Below, piece after piece: positions 44,028 through 52,872 of a stretch of DNA of 64,000 nucleotides; positions within the stretch are counted from its first letter, which is position 1; each line of letters begins with the position of its first letter. The position numbers and the translations under genes are program-made. The notes under the pieces are model-generated. The model saw nothing but the letters and a program-made list of their open reading frames with translations. It did no database searches and had not been told where the DNA came from. The stretch is from JBBQZU01 sp038207425 (GTDB lineage Bacteria > Bacteroidota > Bacteroidia > Flavobacteriales_D > Cryomorphaceae): contig JBBQZU010000002.1 in NCBI GenBank assembly GCA_038207425.1, positions 124,001 to 188,000 of the forward strand. The letters are read 5' to 3'.

Positions 44028-45299
44028 TCAGATGATCATGCCCGCCCCTACAGTTTTGTTCGTCGCCTCGTCTATGAGAATGATGCTGCCCGTAATTCTA
44101 TTGCGATTGTAACGGTCATAGAATAAAGGCACTGTGGTTCTGATTGAAATTCGCGCAATGTCATTCGGTTTTATCAATTTATCGTCTTCAAGACGATGGA
44201 GGGTATTGATATCTACTTTATAGCGAATATCCTTTACGATGCATCTTGCGTCGCGCGTGGTATGTTTGATTGCGTATTTACCGTTGAGAACCAACGGCTG
44301 ATCGCCCATCCAACATACCATCATTTCTATATCCTGGCTTATTTCTGGAGAGTTGTTAGTGCGCACAATCATATCGCCTCTGCTGAGGTCAAAATCGTCT
44401 TCCAGGCAAATGGTAACACTCATCGGGGCAAAAGCTTCATCAATTTCACCATTGAAAGTATTTATTGATGAGATTTTCGTTGTAAAGCCTGAAGGTAAAA
44501 GCATTACATCATCTCCTTTCTTAAAAACACCTCCTGCAATCCTACCCGCATACCCTCTGAAATCGTGAAATTCTTTTGTTTGTGGACGAACTACATATTG
44601 AACAGGAAAGCGGCAATCTACATGATTATGGTCGCCTGAAATATGAATGTTTTCAAGTGTATACATCAATGTAGCACCTTGATACCAATTCATTTTCGTT
44701 GATTTATTCACCACATTATCGCCTTTCAACGCGCTTATTGGTATAAATCGAATATCATTCACCTCAAGTTTAGAGCAAAATGCAACAAGTTGTTGGCGAA
44801 TTTCTTCAAATCGCTCTTCGTTGAAGTCAACGAGATCCATTTTGTTGATGCAGAATATTATATGTGGTATTTTCAGCAAGGATGCAATAAACGAGTGGCG
44901 GCAAGTTTGTTCTATCATGCCCAGGCGTGCATCTACAAGTATTATAGCAAGGTTGGCAGTAGAAGCACCGGTAACCATGTTTCGGGTATACTGAATATGC
45001 CCAGGAGTGTCCGCCACTATAAATTTGCGTTTAGGAGTAGCGAAATACCTGTATGCCACGTCAATAGTTATCCCTTGTTCACGTTCTGCACGCAGGCCGT
45101 CGGTAAGCAAGGCGAGGTTCACCTCTTCCTCACCACCCAATCGTGCGCTGGCACGCTCAATGGCTTCCATCTGATCTTGAAAAATGCTCTTGCTATCGTA
45201 GAGCATTCTGCCAATAAGGGTTGATTTACCATCGTCTACACTACCAGCAGTGGTGAAGCGGAGCAAATCCATGTCGAGGTATGAATGCTGTTTGGTCAT
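44028..45299 (-). CDS. cysN: Sulfate adenylyltransferase large (GTPase) subunit
   Basis: A 423-residue EF-Tu-like GTPase that drives ATP sulfurylase (CysD) in forming adenosine 5'-phosphosulfate. G1 is GSVDDGKST (19-27), G3 is DTPGH (97-101) and G4 is NKMD (152-155), followed by two beta-barrel domains. It is not fused to APS kinase; that activity is the separate cysC upstream. It is the third gene of the cysC-cysD-cysN operon, 18 bp after cysD. Location beside a sulfotransferase-rich polysaccharide cluster suggests it supplies PAPS for sulfation. Confidence 0.95.
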   Translation of the reverse strand: MTKQHSYLDMDLLRFTTAGSVDDGKSTLIGRMLYDSKSIFQDQMEAIERASARLGGEEEVNLALLTDGLRAEREQGITIDVAYRYFATPKRKFIVADTPGHIQYTRNMVTGASTANLAIILVDARLGMIEQTCRHSFIASLLKIPHIIFCINKMDLVDFNEERFEEIRQQLVAFCSKLEVNDIRFIPISALKGDNVVNKSTKMNWYQGATLMYTLENIHISGDHNHVDCRFPVQYVVRPQTKEFHDFRGYAGRIAGGVFKKGDDVMLLPSGFTTKISSINTFNGEIDEAFAPMSVTICLEDDFDLSRGDMIVRTNNSPEISQDIEMMVCWMGDQPLVLNGKYAIKHTTRDARCIVKDIRYKVDINTLHRLEDDKLIKPNDIARISIRTTVPLFYDRYNRNRITGSIILIDEATNKTVGAGMII

Positions 45300-45317
45300 T
45301 CTGTAATTCTTTGTAGG

Positions 45318-46223
45318 TTAGAAATATCCTTGTTTTTTGCGGTCTTCCATTGCTGCCTCACTTCGTTTATCGTCTGAGCGGGTTCCGCGCTCTGTTGTTC
45401 TGGATGATGCAACCTCTTCGATTATCTTCTCAAGAGAGTCAGCGTCAGAAACTACAGCCCCGGTGCAAGTTATATCGCCAATGGTTCTAAAGCGAACCAT
45501 TTCTTCAAATACCACTTCATTTGGCTTTCGCTGAATAACTTCCGTAGCAGCCAATAGTGCTCCATCACGATCAAATACCCTGCGGCTATGGCTAAAATAG
45601 ATGGAAGGTATCGCAATATTTTCGTGCAAAATATATTGCCAAACATCCATTTCGGTCCAATTGGATATCGGAAATACCCTGAAATGTTCTCCCAAATGTT
45701 TTCGACCATTGAAAATGTTCCACAATTCGGGTCTTTGGTTTTTCGGGTCCCACTGGCCAAATTCGTCTCGATGGCTGAAGAACCTTTCTTTGGCTCTCGC
45801 TTTTTCTTCATCTCTTCTTCCCCCACCCATGGCTGCGTCAAATTTTCCTTTCTCAAGGGTTTCGAGAAGGGTCACGGTCTGCAATACATTGCGGCTTGCA
45901 CCAAATCCTTTTTCTTCAATAGCCTTCCCTTCATCGATTGATTGTTGAACGCTGCCTACTATCAGTTGAGCTCCAGTCTCCTTCACGAGCCAATCTCTGA
46001 AATCAATAGTTTCGGGAAAGTTATGCCCTGTATCAACATGCAATAGAGGAAAAGGAACCTTTGCAGGCCAAAAAGCTTTTCGCGCAAGGTGAAACATTAC
46101 AATGGAATCTTTTCCACCGGAAAAAAGCATGACCGGATTTTCAAATTGCGCAGCAACCTCGCGCAAAACGTAAATCGACTCAGACTCTAACTCTTTAAGG
46201 TGTGTCAAACTGTATGATTGCAT
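45318..46223 (-). CDS. cysD: Sulfate adenylyltransferase small subunit
   Basis: A 301-residue PP-loop ATP pyrophosphatase, the catalytic subunit of ATP sulfurylase. The PP-loop SGGKDS is at 35-40. HVDTGHNFPETIDFRDW follows. GGGRRDEEKARAKER is the conserved basic segment, and the C-terminus GTRSDDKRSEAAMEDRKKQG is typical of CysD. Length matches E. coli CysD (302). The start ATG shares a base with the cysC stop (TAATG), so the two are translationally coupled. Confidence 0.96.
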   Translation of the reverse strand: MQSYSLTHLKELESESIYVLREVAAQFENPVMLFSGGKDSIVMFHLARKAFWPAKVPFPLLHVDTGHNFPETIDFRDWLVKETGAQLIVGSVQQSIDEGKAIEEKGFGASRNVLQTVTLLETLEKGKFDAAMGGGRRDEEKARAKERFFSHRDEFGQWDPKNQRPELWNIFNGRKHLGEHFRVFPISNWTEMDVWQYILHENIAIPSIYFSHSRRVFDRDGALLAATEVIQRKPNEVVFEEMVRFRTIGDITCTGAVVSDADSLEKIIEEVASSRTTERGTRSDDKRSEAAMEDRKKQGYF

Positions 46224-46831
46224 TAGTCAATCTTTATTAAGGGTAAAACAAAATTTAAAAGTTCATTCGCAGCTTCATCTACAGATAGATTTGCTGTTTT
46301 GATTGTAATAGCAGGATTTGTAGGTTGCTCAAACGGAGCATCAATTCCGGTAAAGTTCTTTATTTCTCCGCTGCGCGCTTTTTTATATAATCCTTTTACA
46401 TCACGAGATTCGCATATTTCAAGTGGCGTGTCAATGAAGCACTCAATAAAATCTTCTTCGCCAATAATTTTTCTGGCCAAAGAGCGAATATCTTCAGTGG
46501 GGCTTACAAAGCAATTGATTGTAATGACACCACAATTGATAAATAGCCAATTCACTTCAGCAATTCTTCTTATGTTTTCGTAACGACCGTCGCCGGTAAA
46601 ATTGAGATCTTTATTTAACCCGTCTCTCACATTGTCGCCATCAAGAAGTTGTGTGAGATAGTTCATATCATGTAACTTTCGCTCTACTATCTTCGCTAAT
46701 GTGGTCTTTCCTGAGCCCGAAAGCCCTGTCATCCAGATAGATTTTGAACGTTGATTTAACAGCGTTTCTTTATCGCGACGATGTAGTATTTCGTCATAAA
46801 TGGTGAAGATGTTATTTGGACGTTCTTCCAT
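46223..46831 (-). CDS. cysC: Adenylyl-sulfate (APS) kinase
   Basis: A 202-residue kinase phosphorylating APS to PAPS, the sulfate donor for sulfotransferases. Walker A is GLSGSGKTT (36-44). LLDGDNVRDGLNKDLNFTG (substrate loop), RRIAEVNWLF and FIDTPLEICESRD...GLYKKAR are family hallmarks. I chose ATG 46831, 17 bases after a perfect -7 box; the frame opens earlier at a TTG. It is the first gene of the cysC-cysD-cysN operon and diverges from the exopolysaccharide cluster. Confidence 0.95.
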   Translation of the reverse strand: MEERPNNIFTIYDEILHRRDKETLLNQRSKSIWMTGLSGSGKTTLAKIVERKLHDMNYLTQLLDGDNVRDGLNKDLNFTGDGRYENIRRIAEVNWLFINCGVITINCFVSPTEDIRSLARKIIGEEDFIECFIDTPLEICESRDVKGLYKKARSGEIKNFTGIDAPFEQPTNPAITIKTANLSVDEAANELLNFVLPLIKID

Positions 46832-46847
46832 GTAGAGTTTGCGGGGA

Positions 46848-46855
46848 CAAAAATA
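46848..46855 (-). promoter_or_regulatory. -7 promoter element of the cysC-cysD-cysN operon
   Basis: TATTTTTG on the minus strand (46855-46848) matches TAnnTTTG perfectly and ends 17 bases before the cysC ATG. No clear -33 TTG is seen at 17-23 bp, so the site may need an activator or be weak. Confidence 0.5.
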
Positions 46856-46999
46856 CAAATACTTATTAGTGGACTTTCATCGAATTCGGTGTACTTACAA
46901 ACTTAATTTTAGTTTCACAAAAAGAGAATTTTCAGTTTACGTTCATTCGGTCTTGTTTCATTATAATTGCATTTCGTAACTTGCGCACTGCCAAAACCG

Positions 47000-47023
47000 T
47001 AAGGGGTCGTCAGTATCCCCTTA
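47000..47023 (+). promoter_or_regulatory. Leader hairpin before the first exopolysaccharide gene
   Basis: TAAGGGG (47000-47006) and CCCCTTA (47017-47023) form a perfect 7-bp stem with a 10-base loop, ending 13 bases before the ATG at 47037. There is no T run, so it is not a simple terminator. It could affect ribosome access or bind a protein. A possible promoter lies upstream (TTG 46953-46955, 21 bp, TAACTTGC 46977-46984), which would put the hairpin in the transcript. Confidence 0.4.
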
Positions 47024-47036
47024 AAATGAGTTGAAT

Positions 47037-48431
47037 ATGAAGTTCAAATTATCAAACTACGAGAAGCTGCTTTACATAGTTCTCGACCTATTGATGCTCA
47101 ATACAGCATTTGCCGTGGGCTTCAGTTTGAAGTTTAAGTCATTTGATCAGCTACTGAAGTCAGATTATCTCATACTTTTCATCTTCATAAATTTCACTTG
47201 GCTGCTCATAGCCAAAATAGGCGATTACAGTTTGGATAACCGCCGCCGCAAAACTATAGCTGTATATTGGGACTTCATTAAGGCGCTGTTTTTCAATCTT
47301 GTATTAAGCCTATCTTTTATCTCACTTTTGCATGGACAATACAGTAAAACATTCATTCTTAAATATTATCTTCTCTTTTTCATCTTAGGAGGCCTTTCCA
47401 GAATTCTGTTCAATTGGTATTTGAAAATGTACCGCAAAAAAGGATTTAACTTTCGTAGGATGGTGGTGGTAGGAGTCAATCCCTTCTCAATTGATTTTGT
47501 AAATGAAATTATTCAGCACCCTGAGTATGGCTATAAGTTCCTAGGATTTTTTGGATTCAACAACTCGGAAGAACATGAGAATATAAGGGTGCAGAAGTTT
47601 GAGCGTATCCATAATTTTCTGCTTGAATATGAAATTGATGAAGTGTATATCGCCTTGCCATCAGACCCTGATTACCACATAAAAGAATTGATCAAGTTCT
47701 GCCATCTTAACTACATTAAAATGAACTTTCTCAACGAGTTCATTCATCTTCTAAATAAGAAGACCATCCAGGTGAATATGGACTATAATGGGCCTACACC
47801 TATTGTTTCTGTAGCAAAAGAACCGCTTGAAATTACTGCCAATAAGTTTTTGAAAAGAGTATTTGACATACTTTTTAGTGCTGTAGCATTTGTATTAATT
47901 TTTTCCTGGCTTTTTCCTATTGTTGCTTTGTGTATCAAGCTAAGCTCGCCGGGACCTGTGTTTTTCAAGCAGAAGCGCACCGGACTTGATGGTTATTCTT
48001 TTCATTGTTATAAATTCAGAACCATGAAGGTGAATAATGAAGCAGACACCAAGCAGGCTTCAGAAGGCGATACCCGAATTACAAAGGTTGGAGCGCTGCT
48101 TCGCAAAACAAATATAGATGAGCTACCCCAATTTATCAATGTGCTTGCAGGCGAAATGTCGGTGGTGGGACCAAGACCCCACATGCTTTCGCATACAAGA
48201 ATATACTCAAAGCTTATTGCTCCTTTCATGGTGCGTCACTGGGTGAAACCAGGAATTACTGGTTTGGCTCAGGCCAAAGGTTTCAGAGGCGAAACCAAAG
48301 AAGTAAGACAGATGTACCAACGGGTCCGTATGGACGTATTCTATATTCAAAATTGGTCATTTTGGTTCGACCTGAAGATTGTGTTCATGACAGTCTGGAA
48401 TATGATTACCATGCAGAAAACCGGAGCTTAA
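47037..48431 (+). CDS. Exopolysaccharide polyprenyl glycosylphosphotransferase (WcaJ/WbaP-type)
   Basis: A 464-residue initiating enzyme that loads a hexose 1-phosphate onto undecaprenyl phosphate at the inner membrane. Four to five N-terminal membrane segments (~10-125) are followed by a Rossmann-like CoA-binding region (~138-260), another hydrophobic hairpin (~278-302) and the sugar transferase domain with SSPGPVFFKQKRTG, YKFRTM, DELPQ (361-365), SVVGPRPHM and KPGITGLAQ. I used ATG 47037; the frame's TTG two codons earlier is less likely. It is the first gene of the plus-strand exopolysaccharide genes. Confidence 0.93.
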   Translation: MKFKLSNYEKLLYIVLDLLMLNTAFAVGFSLKFKSFDQLLKSDYLILFIFINFTWLLIAKIGDYSLDNRRRKTIAVYWDFIKALFFNLVLSLSFISLLHGQYSKTFILKYYLLFFILGGLSRILFNWYLKMYRKKGFNFRRMVVVGVNPFSIDFVNEIIQHPEYGYKFLGFFGFNNSEEHENIRVQKFERIHNFLLEYEIDEVYIALPSDPDYHIKELIKFCHLNYIKMNFLNEFIHLLNKKTIQVNMDYNGPTPIVSVAKEPLEITANKFLKRVFDILFSAVAFVLIFSWLFPIVALCIKLSSPGPVFFKQKRTGLDGYSFHCYKFRTMKVNNEADTKQASEGDTRITKVGALLRKTNIDELPQFINVLAGEMSVVGPRPHMLSHTRIYSKLIAPFMVRHWVKPGITGLAQAKGFRGETKEVRQMYQRVRMDVFYIQNWSFWFDLKIVFMTVWNMITMQKTGA

Positions 48432-48565
48432 TCAAACAGGTTTGAAAGTTATTATTTCATCATTTGCCGGCAAGTATTCAAACCAAAGGCAAATTGAAGG
48501 CTTAAGCCATTTCCTCAGTGTAAATTGAGCTTGATTATTATCTGAATTTTGGCACTACAAATAGA

Positions 48566-49939
48566 ATGAATAAGATAATAAAGAAATTAAAGAAAAAACT
48601 CTTCAGGAAAGGAGGTAGTGATGCGAATGTGAAGGAAGTTGTAAAAGGAGGATCCATCGCATTTTTATATCGCCTCGCTACCATGGCAATCAGTTATAGT
48701 CTGATGATTTTCATTTCTCGAAAGCTAGGCGAAGAAGGCATTGGTATTTACAATCTTTCAATTGCCATACTTGGTATTCTCGTTATGGTGGGGTGTATGG
48801 GATTCAACACATCCGTAGTTCGATTCGTTTCTCAATACAATACCCAAGGTAGGTATGTTACAATTGAGAAACTATTTGTCACGATGACAAAATTTACAGT
48901 GCCGTTGAGTGTACTCATGGGCATTATTCTATTTCTGCTCGCTCCATATTTGGCCCATGTAGTATACCATGATCCAGAGCTTCAGCTTCCTTTCAGAATC
49001 ACGGCTATCATTGTTCCTTTTATGGTATTAGGGACTGTAAATGTTGAATTTATCCGGGGCTTTAAGCTGGTACATATCAGTGAATTGTTTAGAAACTTGT
49101 TTACCCAGTTTATATCATTGGTTGGCCTTTTGGCAGTTTCATACTTCGTTCTTTATAATCACTACCCGCTCATCTTCTTTGGCATAGGTTGGTTGATCAG
49201 TGCTTTTTTTACGACTCTTTTTATAACAAAGATAATACGCCGCAAAAAAGGTGAACAATTAGAAAATACCGACAACAGTTTTTCGCTAAAACATCATTTG
49301 TTAATATCGCTACCAATGATTTTAACGTCATTCATTCAGCTTATTAATGGCAAGGTGGATACAATAATGATTGGTGCTTTTGAAACTACGGCGATTGTGG
49401 GAGTATTTTCAGTGGCCTATAAAATTTCTGACATAACCAATTTTGCCTTGGGGGCGTTGAAGACTATTGCAATGCCTAAAATTTCGGAGCTTTTTTGGTC
49501 TGAAAAGATGGATGAGTTGAATAGTGTTGTTCAGTACTCAACCCGAATCATATTTATGTTTTCAGCACCAGTATGCATTGTACTCCTCCTGTTTCCAGAA
49601 ACGGTTCTCTTTCTGGTAAAAGAAGAATTTGTAGCAGGTGCAATGACGTTAAGAATTTTTGCGGTTACCCAATTAATCAATGCATTGTCAGGCATGGTAG
49701 CGGTATTTCTCAATATGACTGGCAATCAATTGTATTTCACAAAGTTAGTAGCAATCACAACAGGGATGAACATCATTCTTAACCTGATTTTTATTCCTAT
49801 GTACGGAATGGAAGGAGCCGCCGTAGCTACGCTTATAAGTGTAGTTGCCTGGAACGTTACGGGTGCAATATTTATATATCGCAAGTATCGAATCACCACA
49901 TTTTTCAACCCGTTTATGATCCTGAAAAAACAACCTTAA
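48566..49939 (+). CDS. Wzx-like polysaccharide flippase (MATE/MOP superfamily)
   Basis: A 457-residue integral membrane protein with about 12-14 hydrophobic segments. The N-terminus has a basic cytoplasmic tip and then VKGGSIAFLYRLATM, with ISRKLGEEGIGIYNL after the first hairpin, typical of polysaccharide flippases. The central loop LLISLPMILTSFIQLINGKVDTIMIG begins the second half. It would move the lipid-linked repeat unit across the inner membrane. The 134-bp gap upstream has an imperfect -7 box (GAATTTTG, ~48544-48551). It converges with a sulfotransferase gene with a 4-bp overlap of stops. Confidence 0.87.
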   Translation: MNKIIKKLKKKLFRKGGSDANVKEVVKGGSIAFLYRLATMAISYSLMIFISRKLGEEGIGIYNLSIAILGILVMVGCMGFNTSVVRFVSQYNTQGRYVTIEKLFVTMTKFTVPLSVLMGIILFLLAPYLAHVVYHDPELQLPFRITAIIVPFMVLGTVNVEFIRGFKLVHISELFRNLFTQFISLVGLLAVSYFVLYNHYPLIFFGIGWLISAFFTTLFITKIIRRKKGEQLENTDNSFSLKHHLLISLPMILTSFIQLINGKVDTIMIGAFETTAIVGVFSVAYKISDITNFALGALKTIAMPKISELFWSEKMDELNSVVQYSTRIIFMFSAPVCIVLLLFPETVLFLVKEEFVAGAMTLRIFAVTQLINALSGMVAVFLNMTGNQLYFTKLVAITTGMNIILNLIFIPMYGMEGAAVATLISVVAWNVTGAIFIYRKYRITTFFNPFMILKKQP

Positions 49940-50853
49940 GTCTTTTCATACCATACCCTAAGGTCTCGTCCAAGTATCTTTTCAAGTTTTAAAATATCGC
50001 TCATGTATTGAGCCATTAGTCTTTTCCTGGCATCAGGTGTAATTCTTTGACCCTTTGTAAGATTCTTTGCTTTTGCATTTTTACGAATCTGTTCTCTTTT
50101 CTCTTTCGAGAAAAACATACGAAACACCGGCCTAATCAATGATTTAAAGGGATTTTCGTGGGTAATAAACTTTTGAAAAACTTTGAATTTGGCTTCACCT
50201 GATGGATTATATACTCTTTCTACAATAAGGTCATTTTTAGGAGGAAGTCCCAAAAAGACAAACAACTCGTTCATTACGGTTTTCGGGTCTTTGACGAACT
50301 CTTCATAGATCAAAACCTTACAATTCTTAAATTTTTGGATGTACGCGTCAACCTGATCCGAATAAAAACCCACATCCTTGTGCATCCACATAAAATCCCA
50401 TTTGGATTCTTTTCGCTCCTGCTCCAAGGCTAAGGCTTCTTCGAATGAAGCAGTTTCATGAATATCTTTTACAAAATGCATGTAGGAAGAAAAACATCTC
50501 TCCGCAGGGTTTCGAAGTACGATCAATATTTTAACATCATCACCCAGTGTTTTTTTGATGATAGGGATTGAAACTTCATGATGATAGAGATAGCCTGTGC
50601 CAATCTCACCTACCATTTTACCCTGAGCTGATGGATAGAGAGCCTTGTATTGATCAAAGCCTAGTACAAGATCAGCTTGGTCTCTTTGATGTGGATATGG
50701 AAGTGAAATATTCTTATAGATATCCTTCATAAAGTAGAATGTTTCTTTTACAGGAATGGAAATATCTGGGTGCTGCCTGAGGTAATGATATATTGAAGTT
50801 GTGCCTGCTTTTGCAGTGCCTACAAAAAGGAATTTGGGTAATTGAGTACTCAT
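49936..50853 (-). CDS. Sulfotransferase 1 (PAPS-dependent, heparan-sulfotransferase-like)
   Basis: A 305-residue sulfotransferase. The 5'-phosphosulfate loop is GTAKAGTTS (12-20), with the lysine that contacts the PAPS sulfate bridge. HPDISIPVKETFYF follows. The 3'-phosphate motif is IVLRNPAERCFSSY (R114, S122/S123). Soluble, with a basic C-terminal region. Its start lies 13 bp after the stop of the upstream sulfotransferase, so the two form a minus-strand operon inside the otherwise plus-strand cluster. The acceptor is inferred to be the exopolysaccharide repeat unit or its sugars. Confidence 0.87.
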   Translation of the reverse strand: MSTQLPKFLFVGTAKAGTTSIYHYLRQHPDISIPVKETFYFMKDIYKNISLPYPHQRDQADLVLGFDQYKALYPSAQGKMVGEIGTGYLYHHEVSIPIIKKTLGDDVKILIVLRNPAERCFSSYMHFVKDIHETASFEEALALEQERKESKWDFMWMHKDVGFYSDQVDAYIQKFKNCKVLIYEEFVKDPKTVMNELFVFLGLPPKNDLIVERVYNPSGEAKFKVFQKFITHENPFKSLIRPVFRMFFSKEKREQIRKNAKAKNLTKGQRITPDARKRLMAQYMSDILKLEKILGRDLRVWYEKT

Positions 50854-50866
50854 AGTAGGGTAATTA

Positions 50867-51823
50867 TCATTTCAGCCAATGGCTGAGGTCACGGTTTATC
50901 AATGTTGCCAGCTTTCCGATATCTTCTCTATAAGTTTCCTGCAAGAAAGCTTTTGTATCCGGATTCATTTCGTCCCTTTTAAGAAGCAACTCCATCATTT
51001 TGTCCCTTCTATTGAGCATCGACGATTTTAACCTTCCGGGAAATAAACCCACAATTGATTTCAGCACTTTGTTTTTCCTAAGCAGATTTACAGCAGCCTG
51101 ATTCTTTGGGATACCACTGGGATTGGCATTTAAACCTCGCTTTACTATAATGGGTTCCAGTCCCAAACTGCTGAATATTTTATTACATATTCCCTGTGCG
51201 TCTTTTAAATCTTCAGTCAGATAGACTTCACAATTCTCAAAATGCTCTTTGAATGCCTTTACTTGTTCAGAGTACATTCCATATTGGATGTAGTCATAAC
51301 CCCACCTGATTAGTCGTCTGCGGGCAATGACATCGGAGTTTATGGCCTTTTCGAAAGGCAAGTCTTCCAAACCATTTCTCACAAGGAATGTGTAATGTGA
51401 GTAAGCGCGATAGATAGGATTTCGCAGAATGATGAACACTTTCACATCTCGCAAGCACTCACCATAGAGCGCCTGCATGTTTGAGATAGACTGTTCGGCA
51501 GTGTAGAGGTATGAAGTTGATGCATCACCCAATTGGGCATTATTCGGAGCATCTTGATATAAGCCTAGATAATCCTGCGTATTCCACACCAGATTAGAAA
51601 CGAATTCCTTGTCGGTATAATCTGGTTTTTCGCCTCCGAAACTAAAATAGAAAGGCTCTTTCTTTCCTTTCGGGAAATGAATAGACGGGTGCTGCTGCAA
51701 TAATTTATACAACGTCGTAGTTCCGCTTTTGGCGGCTCCAGGTACAATAAAGTCCGGCAATCTATAACCTGAAGGTTCTTTTGACGTAATCAACATATCG
51801 CTGGGCGAAATTACTGAAAGCAT
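50867..51823 (-). CDS. Sulfotransferase 2 (PAPS-dependent)
   Basis: About 319 residues with the 5'-phosphosulfate loop GAAKSGTTT (29-37) and the 3'-phosphate motif IILRNPIYRAYSHY (R124, S132). It ends RDLSHWLK, a tail nearly identical to sulfotransferase 3 across the divergent gap, so those two are recent paralogues. The open frame reaches a GTG at 51883, and ATG 51796 is also possible; I chose ATG 51823. It is the first gene of the two-gene minus-strand operon. Confidence 0.86.
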   Translation of the reverse strand: MLSVISPSDMLITSKEPSGYRLPDFIVPGAAKSGTTTLYKLLQQHPSIHFPKGKKEPFYFSFGGEKPDYTDKEFVSNLVWNTQDYLGLYQDAPNNAQLGDASTSYLYTAEQSISNMQALYGECLRDVKVFIILRNPIYRAYSHYTFLVRNGLEDLPFEKAINSDVIARRRLIRWGYDYIQYGMYSEQVKAFKEHFENCEVYLTEDLKDAQGICNKIFSSLGLEPIIVKRGLNANPSGIPKNQAAVNLLRKNKVLKSIVGLFPGRLKSSMLNRRDKMMELLLKRDEMNPDTKAFLQETYREDIGKLATLINRDLSHWLK

Positions 51824-51921
51824 TGTTAAAGATGACGTATGCTTTTCGTTATTTTGTATCCTGATAATAGAATAATCGAACACGAAAGGAAAGTGTAGAA
51901 AATTCTGACTATAATTAATCT

Positions 51922-52860
51922 ATGAGATTGACATACGGAGGGTTGGAAGCAAACTTCCCCGATATATTCATTGTAGGTGCCGCCAAAAGCGGTACCACTT
52001 CATTGGCGTTTTTTTTAAAACAGCACCCCGATGTTGCCATTCCGCGAAAAGAACCGGGATTTTTTGCCTTCTACGATCGCCCTCAAAGTGAGATACCATC
52101 GGGTATCAGGGATAGACAAGTTGTAGAATTGAAAGCATTCGCTGAATTGAATAGATCAGTCAAACCCGGTCAACAACTTTGTGATTCTTCTGTCGCATAT
52201 TTGACCAACTATAGCCATACTATATCAAATATTCAGAAAATCTATGGAAAACGCTCAGATGAACTCAAGTTTACTATAGTACTAAGAAACCCTGTTGACA
52301 GGGCTTTTAGTCATTACCTCATGTTTGTGAAAAACGGACTTGAGGCCTTGCCTTTTGAAGAAGCAATAAAGCCTGAGCATGTTAAAGCCAGAATCTCAGA
52401 GCAATTGGGATATGACTACCTCGGCAACAGTCTTTATTACGCACGTGTGAGGGCCTTTATCGACAACTTTCCCCATGTGAAAGTATACCTTACGGAAGAT
52501 TTAAAAGACGCAAAGGCAGTTTTGAAAGACTATTTGGGCTTTCTCGAACTGTCAGATCAGGTGAAGATTGATACTGATACAAAGCTTAATCCCAGTGGTC
52601 TTCCGAAGAATAAAACGCTAGTGCGCTCCTTGCATAAACGTTCGGCATTAAAAAATTTCTTGAAGAAGATATTACCCGATAGCCTGCAATTCAGGCTAAT
52701 ATCAGTGAAGTCTAATTTGCTTGAAAAGAATATCACAAGGGTTATAATTGACCCGGGTTTAAAAGCCCAACTACTTGAAGAGTATTTTAAAGATGATATT
52801 TTAAATTTGCAAAAACTCTTGAACAGAGATTTAAGTCACTGGTTAAAAAGTAACAACTAG
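51922..52860 (+). CDS. Sulfotransferase 3 (PAPS-dependent)
   Basis: A 312-residue paralogue of sulfotransferase 2. The 5'-phosphosulfate loop GAAKSGTTS is at 19-27, followed by HPDVAIPRKEPGFF. The 3'-phosphate motif LRNPVDRAFSHY has R122 and S130. KVYLTEDLKDAK and LNPSGLPKN are shared with sulfotransferase 2, and the C-terminus is RDLSHWLKSNN. It is followed after 12 bp by the polymerase gene, so it probably leads a plus-strand transcript. Confidence 0.88.
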   Translation: MRLTYGGLEANFPDIFIVGAAKSGTTSLAFFLKQHPDVAIPRKEPGFFAFYDRPQSEIPSGIRDRQVVELKAFAELNRSVKPGQQLCDSSVAYLTNYSHTISNIQKIYGKRSDELKFTIVLRNPVDRAFSHYLMFVKNGLEALPFEEAIKPEHVKARISEQLGYDYLGNSLYYARVRAFIDNFPHVKVYLTEDLKDAKAVLKDYLGFLELSDQVKIDTDTKLNPSGLPKNKTLVRSLHKRSALKNFLKKILPDSLQFRLISVKSNLLEKNITRVIIDPGLKAQLLEEYFKDDILNLQKLLNRDLSHWLKSNN

Positions 52861-52872
52861 AAAAGAATAGGT

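Noticed and set aside
44028..46831. Bifunctional CysN-CysC fusion
   Set aside because: cysN stops at ~423 residues and cysC is a separate gene with its own start and Walker motif.
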